From NCBI RefSeq assembly GCF_006149045.1, contig NZ_VBSN01000016.1:1-64000 (forward strand): DNA of 64,000 nt, read 5' to 3'. Position 1 is the stretch's first letter, and every line of letters begins with the position of its first letter. Under the pieces are notes generated by a model that was not told the origin of the DNA, made no database searches, and worked only from the letters and a program-made list of their open reading frames with translations. Shown in pieces: positions 51,937-59,968 of this stretch. A program made the position numbers and the translations under genes. This DNA comes from Dyadobacter flavalbus. Its GTDB lineage: Bacteria; Bacteroidota; Bacteroidia; Cytophagales; Spirosomataceae.

Positions 51937-54813
51937 ATGGGGCGATTTTATAATAAGTACAAACAAATATTTTATTCGACTTTCTTTCTTTTATTGCTTG
52001 CAGCAGTATCAGTAAAAGCACAGGTTCCGTTTCTTGTGGAAGGTCAGTGCATGCAGAATCCGGACTGCCAGGCCGACTCGACTTCTTTCAGGGATACGCT
52101 GAGTACAGCCGTTGCGTGGCAATGGAGTTTCGGAGAAGGCGGCGCTACGGATACACGCCGCAATGCGCAGCATTCTTATCTTGCGCCGGGTTCATATACC
52201 GTTACACTTACGCGTACATTAAATGGCGGAGGCACGGAAACAGTTTCAAAAGTGGTGCAGATCGGTGAATTGCCGCCTTCATTTCAGGAATGGAAAACAG
52301 ATACGACCATTTGCCCCGGCGATACGCTTGTTCTGGACCCCTATCCGAACGGAGCACCGTCCGGCGCAAAGTTTGTCTGGTACCCGAAAGGCGACACGAC
52401 ACAAACTTTGAATGTGGACAGTTCTGGCTGTTACTCCGTGGAAGTGATTCTGCCAAACGGCTGTAAAATACAGGATCGCGTGAATGTCAAGATCTGTATG
52501 GAACCGGCCAATCAGGAAGGTGCCAAATGGTTTTTCGGCGGAAATGCGGGACTTGATTTTTCAAACAGCCCGCCGACGCCCATTACGGACGGAAAGCTGA
52601 ATACGCCCGAAGGAACATCGGCCATTGCCAATTCCAAAGGTCAGTTGCTGTTTTATTCCGACGGAATTACGGTATGGAACAAAAACGGGGACGTCATGCC
52701 GTGCTTTTCACCGGGGAACTGCGCACCGTTGAAAGGAAGCCCGAATTCCACGCAGTCCGTTCTTATTGTGCCGCAACCGACCTGTAAAGGCTGCGAGTAT
52801 TTATTCAATGTTTTTACAACTTCGGATATCAACGGCGAAAAGCTTTTAACAGTTAGCGTTGTGGATATGCGCAGAAATAATGGCCTCGGCGCCATTATTG
52901 AGCAAAATACAACTCTTCAGCAGCCTACAACCGAACGGATCATTTCTGCACGCAACGACCGTGACAGTACTTACTGGGTTATTTCTCACGATTACGGAAC
53001 CAATAAATTCCGGATTTTCCATGCAACAACAGGCGGACTGGTAGAAACCAGTGCACCGGAACTCGGTATGCCGCATGACACGCCGACAGAAGCCGAAGGT
53101 TACATGAAATTTTCTTCTCCGGACAGTACAACCGGTCAGCGGAGACTGGCTGTGATTGTGCCCGGCCCGCCCCAGAATTATGTAGAGCTTTTCAGCTTCA
53201 ACGATTCAACAGGCGTTCTTACTTATGATAAAACCATTGATCTCGGGCCTGCGCCGCCTACGGCGTACGGTATCGAATTTTCGCCAAGCGGTGAAAAAAT
53301 GTACATTTCATTCAAAGGCGGTAACGGTGCAAGTTCATACCTGAAACAATACGACCTTACTTTGCCCGACAGCCTTCTGGAAGAAACGGCCATAACCATT
53401 GACAGTTCGGCTACCCGGAATTTCGGTGCGCTGCAGTTTGCTCCCGATGGCAAAATTTACATGGCCATTGAAGGAAGCGAATACCTGGCAGTGATTGGCG
53501 AGCCGGAAGGAAGTTCACTTACCGGCGTGGATTACGAAAGAGACGGCGTTAATCTGGGCGGGAAAGTAAGCAAGCTGGGCTTGCCGAATATGGTTCAGGA
53601 TTTCACACAGGAATCGTCCGGGCCCGGTTTTGAAGCGGATGGATTTTGTACCAATGAACCGACGACATTCCAGGCCAGCCCGATATGCGACCCGATAGAA
53701 GATTCGTATCAATGGGATTTTCTCGGAAACGGCAATTTTACTGCTCCTTCCAAAGAACAAAAGGCAACTTACACTTATACCGAACCCGGAACGTACCTGG
53801 TTGCGCTGCGGGCAAGCAACAAATGCAAGGACACAACGATTGTTCAGGAAGTAACCATTTATGAAACGCCTCCGCAGATTAACCTGGGTGCGGATAAAGA
53901 TACCTGCGGCAATTTTGTTCCGCTGGACATGAATGTTCAGGCCGAGGTTTATGCATGGATTCATCGCGGAAGGGTTGTGGGAAGACAAAAGACCTACAAT
54001 GCAGTGGCAACAGGAAGATACATTGCAGTGGCTTTTAACGGGCCGGAAGGTGAATGTTTTTCAGCCGATACCATTGAAATAACACTCCGCAAGCCACCTG
54101 CATTTTCGATCGGGCCGGATACGACCTTATGCCGCGACAGCTCCATACTCTTGTCCGTGCAAAGTGAAAGATGGATTGAGTTCAACTGGAGCACAGGCGA
54201 ACAGACCAGAGACATCACAGTTGGCCAGCCGGGCTCCTACTTTGTCATTGTAAAAGACAGAAACGATTGCTTCAATTCCGATACGATCCAGGTTGGTGAA
54301 CTGCCTTCGCCAATTATTAACCTCGCGCCCGAATACGCAATTTGTATTCCGGACGGACAGTCCGTTATGCTGGACGCAAACGGTCAGGGGCCATTGTCAT
54401 ATAACTGGCCGCATTCCGGAGATACAACGCGAACGGTACTTGTAAATCAGGAAGGTACTTATACAGTAGAGGCAACCAACAAAGAGGGCTGCGTTGCGCA
54501 ACAGACAACCAATGTCATTGACAGATGTGAACCGCGGTTTTTTATTCCGGATGCATTTACGCCGGACGGAGAAGGCCATAACGAGATTCTGGAGATTTTC
54601 GGAGCTTATTATACCAATTTCTCGATCCGGATTTACAACCGCTGGGGAGAAGTCATTTACGCTACAAACAACATTGAAGACCGCTGGGACGGCACTTATA
54701 AAGGTGTAAAAGTACAGCCGGGAAGTTATCCTTATGTGCTTTCCTATGAAAGCCAGTACTATCCCGAACGTGCCCCGTATGTAAAGCGCGGCTCTGTAAT
54801 GATCATCCGCTGA
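51937..54813 (+). CDS. Large secreted protein with PKD domains and gliding-type (T9SS type B) C-terminus
   Basis: This is a 958-residue surface protein. After a signal peptide (1-28), a PKD domain (about 35-110: WQWSFGEGG to SYTVTLTRT) is followed by a long region (200-570) with propeller-like repeats such as GIEFSPSGEKMYISF and ALQFAPDGKIYMAIEG. A second PKD follows (about 590-660). The last 90 residues begin FFIPDAFTPDGEGHNEIL and contain IRIYNRWGEVIY and WDGTYKGVKVQPGSYPYVLSY, the CHU_C-type sorting domain. It should be exported by the type IX system and held at the surface with the divergent PorP/SprF protein. Confidence 0.88.
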   Translation: MGRFYNKYKQIFYSTFFLLLLAAVSVKAQVPFLVEGQCMQNPDCQADSTSFRDTLSTAVAWQWSFGEGGATDTRRNAQHSYLAPGSYTVTLTRTLNGGGTETVSKVVQIGELPPSFQEWKTDTTICPGDTLVLDPYPNGAPSGAKFVWYPKGDTTQTLNVDSSGCYSVEVILPNGCKIQDRVNVKICMEPANQEGAKWFFGGNAGLDFSNSPPTPITDGKLNTPEGTSAIANSKGQLLFYSDGITVWNKNGDVMPCFSPGNCAPLKGSPNSTQSVLIVPQPTCKGCEYLFNVFTTSDINGEKLLTVSVVDMRRNNGLGAIIEQNTTLQQPTTERIISARNDRDSTYWVISHDYGTNKFRIFHATTGGLVETSAPELGMPHDTPTEAEGYMKFSSPDSTTGQRRLAVIVPGPPQNYVELFSFNDSTGVLTYDKTIDLGPAPPTAYGIEFSPSGEKMYISFKGGNGASSYLKQYDLTLPDSLLEETAITIDSSATRNFGALQFAPDGKIYMAIEGSEYLAVIGEPEGSSLTGVDYERDGVNLGGKVSKLGLPNMVQDFTQESSGPGFEADGFCTNEPTTFQASPICDPIEDSYQWDFLGNGNFTAPSKEQKATYTYTEPGTYLVALRASNKCKDTTIVQEVTIYETPPQINLGADKDTCGNFVPLDMNVQAEVYAWIHRGRVVGRQKTYNAVATGRYIAVAFNGPEGECFSADTIEITLRKPPAFSIGPDTTLCRDSSILLSVQSERWIEFNWSTGEQTRDITVGQPGSYFVIVKDRNDCFNSDTIQVGELPSPIINLAPEYAICIPDGQSVMLDANGQGPLSYNWPHSGDTTRTVLVNQEGTYTVEATNKEGCVAQQTTNVIDRCEPRFFIPDAFTPDGEGHNEILEIFGAYYTNFSIRIYNRWGEVIYATNNIEDRWDGTYKGVKVQPGSYPYVLSYESQYYPERAPYVKRGSVMIIR

Positions 54814-54861
54814 TCCTTCTTTTTACGGATAAAATTCGTTATTTTTGATTAAAATCATTTC

Positions 54862-54891
54862 GGCATTTGCAGTTTGAAAGCTGCAAATGCC
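54862..54891. repeat. Hairpin between cargo gene and ruvB
   Basis: GGCATTTGCAG and CTGCAAATGCC form an 11-bp perfect stem with an 8-nt loop. A T-poor tail (TGTTAATTTGT) makes it at best a weak terminator. The left arm with flanking bases (ATTTCGGCATTTGCA, 54857-54871) recurs at 63618-63632 within the second hairpin cluster. Confidence 0.6.
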
Positions 54892-54912
54892 TGTTAATTT
54901 GTAAAAAACATT

Positions 54913-55938
54913 ATGCGCCAGGATTATCTGTCCGGAGATAAAGAACAGCTTTCCAATACTGAAAAGGAAATCGAACGTGCATTGCGTCCGCTTACCTTTG
55001 ATGATTTTACAGGACAGGATAAAATTCTTGAAAACCTGAAAATTTTCGTTCAGGCTGCACGCCAGCGGGGCGATGCACTGGACCATGTGCTGCTGCACGG
55101 GCCTCCGGGTTTGGGGAAAACTACTTTGTCCAACATTGTAGCCAATGAACTTGGCGCAGGAATAAAGATCACTTCCGGTCCGGTTCTGGACAAGCCAAGC
55201 GATCTCGCCGGCTTACTGACCAATTTACAGGAACACGACGTCCTTTTTATAGACGAAATCCACCGCCTGAACCCCATTGTTGAAGAATACCTTTATTCAG
55301 CCATGGAGGATTATAAAATCGATATCATGCTTGACAGCGGTCCGAATGCACGCAGCATTCAGATCGGGTTGAATCCCTTTACACTCATCGGTGCTACTAC
55401 ACGAGCCGGTATGCTGACTTCGCCCTTACGTGCAAGGTTCGGCATCAATGCACGTCTGGAATATTACGATGCCGAGCTTCTGGCAACTATATTAAGACGT
55501 TCGGCAGCTATTCTGGGGACGCCGCTGGATGAAGATGCAGCTTACGAAATTGCCCGCCGAAGCCGAGGTACGCCCAGGATCGCCAATAATCTGCTTCGCC
55601 GTACGCGTGATTTTGCACAGGTGAAAGGAAACGGAAAAATCACCGTTGCCATTGCTGAAATGGCTTTGCAGGCACTGGACGTCGATCAGAATGGTCTGGA
55701 CGAAATGGATAACCGGATTCTAAGCACAATCATAGAAAAGTTCAAAGGCGGTCCGGTCGGAATTTCCACCATTGCAACGGCTTGCGGAGAAGAAGCGGAA
55801 ACCATTGAAGAAGTATATGAGCCTTTTCTGATCAAGGAAGGCTATATGAAACGAACTTCACGCGGCCGCGAAGTTACTGAAAAGGCTTTCAAGCACTTAG
55901 GAATACTTCCGCGCCATCGTTCCGGAGAATTGTTTTAG
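54913..55938 (+). CDS. ruvB: Holliday junction ATP-dependent helicase RuvB
   Basis: RuvB drives branch migration of Holliday junctions with RuvA. The 341-residue AAA+ protein has Walker A GPPGLGKT (63-70), Walker [10 protein letters not shown], sensor GATTRAG and the winged-helix C-terminus ([20 protein letters not shown] then [13 protein letters not shown]). The length is usual. ruvA and ruvC are not nearby. Confidence 0.96.
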   Translation: MRQDYLSGDKEQLSNTEKEIERALRPLTFDDFTGQDKILENLKIFVQAARQRGDALDHVLLHGPPGLGKTTLSNIVANELGAGIKITSGPVLDKPSDLAGLLTNLQEHDVLFIDEIHRLNPIVEEYLYSAMEDYKIDIMLDSGPNARSIQIGLNPFTLIGATTRAGMLTSPLRARFGINARLEYYDAELLATILRRSAAILGTPLDEDAAYEIARRSRGTPRIANNLLRRTRDFAQVKGNGKITVAIAEMALQALDVDQNGLDEMDNRILSTIIEKFKGGPVGISTIATACGEEAETIEEVYEPFLIKEGYMKRTSRGREVTEKAFKHLGILPRHRSGELF

Positions 55939-55992
55939 CAAAAAAATACAATCTTGTTTTAAGAATTAAATGTATATTAACAATTGATGTAG

Positions 55993-56000
55993 TACTTTTG
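55993..56000 (+). promoter_or_regulatory. Candidate -7 element of the Nudix gene
   Basis: TACTTTTG followed by C is an exact TAnnTTTG match, 26 nt before the start at 56027. No -33 TTG. Confidence 0.4.
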
Positions 56001-56026
56001 CGGTAAAATTTACTGTAACTGCCTCT

Positions 56027-56452
56027 ATGATTGAAGTATTTGTTTCTGAAAAGTTAGTAGTGAGAGTGCCTTGTGCTGTGATTGAACATGAAGGAAAAAT
56101 ACTGGCAGGTCAGCGTAGCGCGGCATTATCGTTCCCACTACAATGGGAATTCCCCGGCGGCAAGCTGGAAAAAGGAGAAACCGACGAAGAAGGTCTTATC
56201 CGTGAAATCAGGGAAGAACTGGATGTAGAAATCGAAATCATTCACAAACTCCCGGTTACTGTGAAAGACCAGGGCTGGCGTGAAATCATTCTTGTCCCAT
56301 TCGTATGCAGGCTTCGTTCTCACGTAATTACGTTAACCGAACACGAGCAGGTTTTATGGCTGAATCCCGAGGAACTGCCTTCCATTGACTGGACAGAAGG
56401 AGATCTGAATATTATTCAGAATTATTACGATTACTTATCGATCAAATTGTAA
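56027..56452 (+). CDS. MutT-like Nudix (deoxy)nucleoside triphosphate pyrophosphohydrolase
   Basis: This 141-residue Nudix hydrolase has a complete Nudix box (GKLEKGETDEEGLIREIREELDV, fitting Gx5Ex7REUxEExGU) preceded by LQWEFPGG. Small size and sequence around VLAGQRSAALSFPLQWEFPGGKLE resemble MutT/CTP pyrophosphohydrolase proteins that clear damaged or unwanted nucleotides. The substrate is not determinable. Its 3' end overlaps the convergent pyrC gene by 18 nt. Confidence 0.85.
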   Translation: MIEVFVSEKLVVRVPCAVIEHEGKILAGQRSAALSFPLQWEFPGGKLEKGETDEEGLIREIREELDVEIEIIHKLPVTVKDQGWREIILVPFVCRLRSHVITLTEHEQVLWLNPEELPSIDWTEGDLNIIQNYYDYLSIKL

Positions 56453-57796
56453 TCTTTTTCCATCTCCAGCTTCACTGAACATTCCGTTTTCAAATACAAG
56501 ATTGCCTGAAACGAACGTGTGCGTAACGACAGACTGGAAGCTGGTTCCTTCAAACGGAGACCATCCGCATTTGGAATAAATATTTGCTGTTTCCACCTTT
56601 GTAGCGGCATTGGTATCTACTAAAATCAGGTCGGCCCAGTATCCTTCCCGCACGTAGCCGCGGTCTTTGATCTGAAAACAATCGGCAACGGCGTGGCTCA
56701 TTTTTTCTACAACTCTTTCAACAGAGATTTTTCCTGTTCTACTTAATTCGAGCATTACATTCAGCGTATGCTGCACAAGCGGCAGTCCGGAAGGTGCCTG
56801 CCAATAAGGCTGTGCTTTTTCGGCAATCGTGTGCGGTGCATGATCCGTAGCAATGACATCAATGCGGTTGTCCAGAACAGCCTGCAGAATAGCTTCTTTA
56901 TGATGCGGTGCCTTGATCGCCGGATTGCATTTTATTTTATTGCCGAGGCTGTGATAATCCTCTGCATCAAACCATAAATGATGCACGCAGGCTTCGGCCG
57001 TTACGAGTTTCGGATTTCCGTCGGACAGAAGGATATTGCCGTCTTTTCTGATTCCCGGCTCAAACAGGAATACTTCATCACCCGTTGAAATATGCAGGAT
57101 ATGCAGCCTTGTATTATGCTTGTGCGCAAGCGAAGTTGCAAAGGAAGATGATTTAAGGCAGGCTTCTTCATTCCTGATCAATGCATGAATGTTGTAAGGA
57201 ACATTCTCGCCGTACTTTTCTTTAAAAAATTCCATACGATGACGTACAGTCGGCTCGTCTTCACAATGCGTTGCAATGACGCATGGCGCATTGGCAAACA
57301 GTTTTTCCAGAACCTGCGGTGCATCCACAAGCATATTACCCGTTGAAGAACCCATGAAGATCTTGATGCCGCAGACTTCCGCCGGGTTTGTACGCATCAC
57401 TTCGTCGTAATTGTCATTGGATGCACCCATAAAAAACGAGTAATTGGCAAATGACGTTTCAGAAGCGATTTTGTATTTATCTTCCAACAGTTGCTGCGTC
57501 AGCGTATTCGGAACGGTATTCGGCATTTCCATAAAGGAAGTCACACCGCCCGCAACTGCTGCTTTTGATTCTGTATGAATATCGGCTTTATACGTTAATC
57601 CGGGCTCCCGGAAATGCACCTGATCGTCGATAACGCCGGGCATCAGGTATTTGCCGCCGGCATCAATAACGCGGTCAGCTTCTGAGTGCTGCAGATCTTT
57701 TCCAATTCTTTCGATGTGACCATTCCGGATAAATACGTCAGATTCCTGAATAGTGTTTTCATTTACTACAAGTGCATTAACGATCAGCGTTGTCAT
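56435..57796 (-). CDS. pyrC: Dihydroorotase
   Basis: This enzyme cyclises carbamoyl aspartate to dihydroorotate in pyrimidine synthesis. The 453-residue amidohydrolase has the region MPGVIDDQVHFREPGLTYK; Gln59 replaces the first His of the usual HxH metal motif while His61 is kept. It also has FMEMPNTVPNT, a second metal site area (IATHCEDE, LHILHIST) and DVIATDHAPHT. I recall DQVHFREPG as common in Bacteroidetes dihydroorotases, so this is probably lineage-typical. It overlaps the Nudix gene tail to tail and is divergent from comF. Confidence 0.85.
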   Translation of the reverse strand: MTTLIVNALVVNENTIQESDVFIRNGHIERIGKDLQHSEADRVIDAGGKYLMPGVIDDQVHFREPGLTYKADIHTESKAAVAGGVTSFMEMPNTVPNTLTQQLLEDKYKIASETSFANYSFFMGASNDNYDEVMRTNPAEVCGIKIFMGSSTGNMLVDAPQVLEKLFANAPCVIATHCEDEPTVRHRMEFFKEKYGENVPYNIHALIRNEEACLKSSSFATSLAHKHNTRLHILHISTGDEVFLFEPGIRKDGNILLSDGNPKLVTAEACVHHLWFDAEDYHSLGNKIKCNPAIKAPHHKEAILQAVLDNRIDVIATDHAPHTIAEKAQPYWQAPSGLPLVQHTLNVMLELSRTGKISVERVVEKMSHAVADCFQIKDRGYVREGYWADLILVDTNAATKVETANIYSKCGWSPFEGTSFQSVVTHTFVSGNLVFENGMFSEAGDGKRLQFDR

Positions 57797-57862
57797 TCCC
57801 GATTATTTTTTTCTGTAAAGGTATTGAGTCGCTTCGAAATTCATTCATAGATATTGCTAAAT

Positions 57863-58555
57863 ATGCGCATCAAGGACATTTTGCACGATTTTGTTGATTT
57901 GATATTTCCAAGAAACTGCGAAGCCTGTCATAGCGGACTCATTGGAAATGAAGAAATTATATGCACTTTCTGCCGGATTTCATTGCCCAGGATTGAAGCT
58001 GACGGATTAAATAGTGAAGCATTGAATTTCAAATTTGCAGGCACTCCGGAAATCATTTCCACGCATTCCTTTTTGTTATTTACCAAAAAAGGCAAAGTTC
58101 AGCAATTGCTTCATGCGTTGAAATACAAAGGCGTCAAGGAAGTTGGCTTGACATTGGGATTTATGTTCGGGCAGGAAATGGCAGCTTCCGGCATGCTTCC
58201 GCCGGCAGAACTGATTATCAGCGTGCCTTTGCATGAAAAAAAGAAGAAAAGCAGAGGCTACAACCAAAGTGACTTGCTTGCAGAAGGATTTTCCAATGCA
58301 ACCGGCATTCCCTGGTCCGGAACAATACTGAGCCGGACGAGGCATACGGCCACTCAAACCGGAAAGTCAAAAACGGAAAGACGTGAAAATGTGAAAGGTG
58401 TATTTTCAGTCAAAACAGACATAAAAGTCCAAAGCGTGATCATTATGGACGATGTTCTTACGACAGGTGCTACGCTGGAAGAATGTGTCAGTGCGCTGAA
58501 AACTGCCGGATGCAAGAAATTTTATATTCTTACCATTGCGCTGGCAAAACATTAA
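57863..58555 (+). CDS. ComF-family amidophosphoribosyltransferase-like protein
   Basis: From ATG 57863 the protein has 230 residues. An N-terminal zinc-finger-like segment (NCEACHSGLIGNEEIICTFC) precedes a phosphoribosyltransferase fold with the PRPP loop VIIMDDVLTTGATLEECV. ComF is required for natural transformation in several bacteria, and related proteins act in amyloid or phosphoribosyl metabolism; the role here is not tested. The preceding TTG 57854 start is less likely. Confidence 0.85.
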   Translation: MRIKDILHDFVDLIFPRNCEACHSGLIGNEEIICTFCRISLPRIEADGLNSEALNFKFAGTPEIISTHSFLLFTKKGKVQQLLHALKYKGVKEVGLTLGFMFGQEMAASGMLPPAELIISVPLHEKKKKSRGYNQSDLLAEGFSNATGIPWSGTILSRTRHTATQTGKSKTERRENVKGVFSVKTDIKVQSVIIMDDVLTTGATLEECVSALKTAGCKKFYILTIALAKH

Positions 58556-58591
58556 AACAAAAAAAGCCGTTACCTGAACCGGCAACGGCTT
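58556..58591 (-). terminator. Terminator of gldJ
   Basis: AAGCCGTT and AACGGCTT form an 8-bp core stem with a 12-nt loop containing CCGG. On the minus strand TTTTTTTGTTTTAATG follows. It lies between the convergent comF and gldJ genes, 18 nt after the gldJ stop. Confidence 0.85.
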
Positions 58592-58609
58592 CAATCAATA
58601 TATAGGCTG

Positions 58610-59875
58610 TTATTCTTTGTGACTTCCGGTCGCAATCATGGCACAACGGAAACCAACCATAGCTGTTGCAGAATCCTGATCCATGTAACGACGTGTTCCG
58701 GGAGACAACCAGTAAGCAACATCCGCCCAGGAACCACCTTTGTAAACCCTCAGATTATCGGTTACAAGAGAATTGTTGTTTTTGGTATCATAGCTTTTGG
58801 CTTCATCCTGATAGCCGTCACGACGGAACGAGTTCAGGTCATTTACGTCACTGTTTGAAAGCGGACGGTAAACGTCATAAACCCATTCGCTAACGTTTCC
58901 AGCCATGTCATAAAGACCATTGTCATTAGCCGGATAGGAACGGATTTCCTGTGTAATGATAGCTCCGTCATTTGATTTTCCTGCAATACCCGCGTAATCA
59001 CCCGGGCCGCGTTTGAAGTTGGCAAGCATGGTGCCCTGCTTGCGGCCACGCGGCTGGCGCATGGTTGATCCGTCCCAGGGATAAATTCTGGAGTTGGACT
59101 GATTTTCATCCGAATACTGCGTCCCGATCATCGCTATGGCAGCATACTCGAATTCTGCTTCAGTCGGAAGGCGGTACGGAGGCATTACGTAACCACTTTC
59201 AATTCTGAGTTGCGGAGCAGCTTGTGTACTAGCAACCGCTTCTGCCTGAGCAGCTTCTTTTTTCTTCTTGCCAAATGACAATCCTCTTTTCTTGCCGCCT
59301 GCCGCTGCTGCAGCACCTGCTGTATTGTTAGCCTGGCTTACTGCTGCGGTTCGCCATTCACAGTAATCATTGGCCTGAACCCACGATACGCCCACAACCG
59401 GATACAAACGGAAACCGGGGTGACGAAGGTACATGGTGACGTAGGAGTCGTTGAAAGACAATTCATTAAACCATACGTTGGTATCGGGAAGTGCCTTGCT
59501 GTAAAATTCTTCAGAAGAATCGCGCTGAACCGCATTCAGGTATTCAAGATAATGAACATTCGCAACTTCGGTCTGATCCATGTAGAAAGACTGAATACTT
59601 ACTGTTCTTTTCGGATTATCCCTTCTGCTCATTACGTCCTCTTCCAGAGAACCCATTGTAAACCGGCCGCCTTCGATATAAACAAGGTCAGGTCCGGCAG
59701 GCAATGCTTTGTACTGTTTTACCTCGAAGCCGTCTTTACCATTGTAAGCCAGTCCCGTTTTCGAACTGGTTTTTCCTGGTTTAAGGCTGGTCGGTTTTTT
59801 GTTTTTACTACATGAAGTAGCCGCTAATAACACAATCAGAATCAACGAGATCGACCGGATACCCATCTTTTGCAT
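58610..59875 (-). CDS. gldJ: Gliding motility / type IX secretion lipoprotein GldJ
   Basis: From ATG 59875 (alternatives 59866 and 59884) the protein starts MQKMGIRSISLILIVLLAATSC, a clear lipoprotein signal. The mature part is a formylglycine-generating-enzyme (SUMF1) fold: VYIEGGRFTMGSLEEDVMSR, QSFYMDQTEVANVHYLEYL, PVVGVSWVQANDYCEWR, YRLPTEAEFEYAA, MAGNVSEWVYDVYRP and GGSWADVAYWLSPGTRRYMD. The DVMSRRDNPKRTVSIQSFYMD stretch fits GldJ better than GldK. An Ala/Lys-rich insert (about 195-230) is unusual. GldJ is needed for stability of the GldK/T9SS complex in Flavobacterium. Confidence 0.8.
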   Translation of the reverse strand: MQKMGIRSISLILIVLLAATSCSKNKKPTSLKPGKTSSKTGLAYNGKDGFEVKQYKALPAGPDLVYIEGGRFTMGSLEEDVMSRRDNPKRTVSIQSFYMDQTEVANVHYLEYLNAVQRDSSEEFYSKALPDTNVWFNELSFNDSYVTMYLRHPGFRLYPVVGVSWVQANDYCEWRTAAVSQANNTAGAAAAAGGKKRGLSFGKKKKEAAQAEAVASTQAAPQLRIESGYVMPPYRLPTEAEFEYAAIAMIGTQYSDENQSNSRIYPWDGSTMRQPRGRKQGTMLANFKRGPGDYAGIAGKSNDGAIITQEIRSYPANDNGLYDMAGNVSEWVYDVYRPLSNSDVNDLNSFRRDGYQDEAKSYDTKNNNSLVTDNLRVYKGGSWADVAYWLSPGTRRYMDQDSATAMVGFRCAMIATGSHKE

Positions 59876-59968
59876 GCAAATCATTGCTTTAAAGTAACTT
59901 AAGTGTTTGGTATTTAATATTATGCGAATCCGCAAATGTATGAAATGAATCGTAATATAATTTATAAA

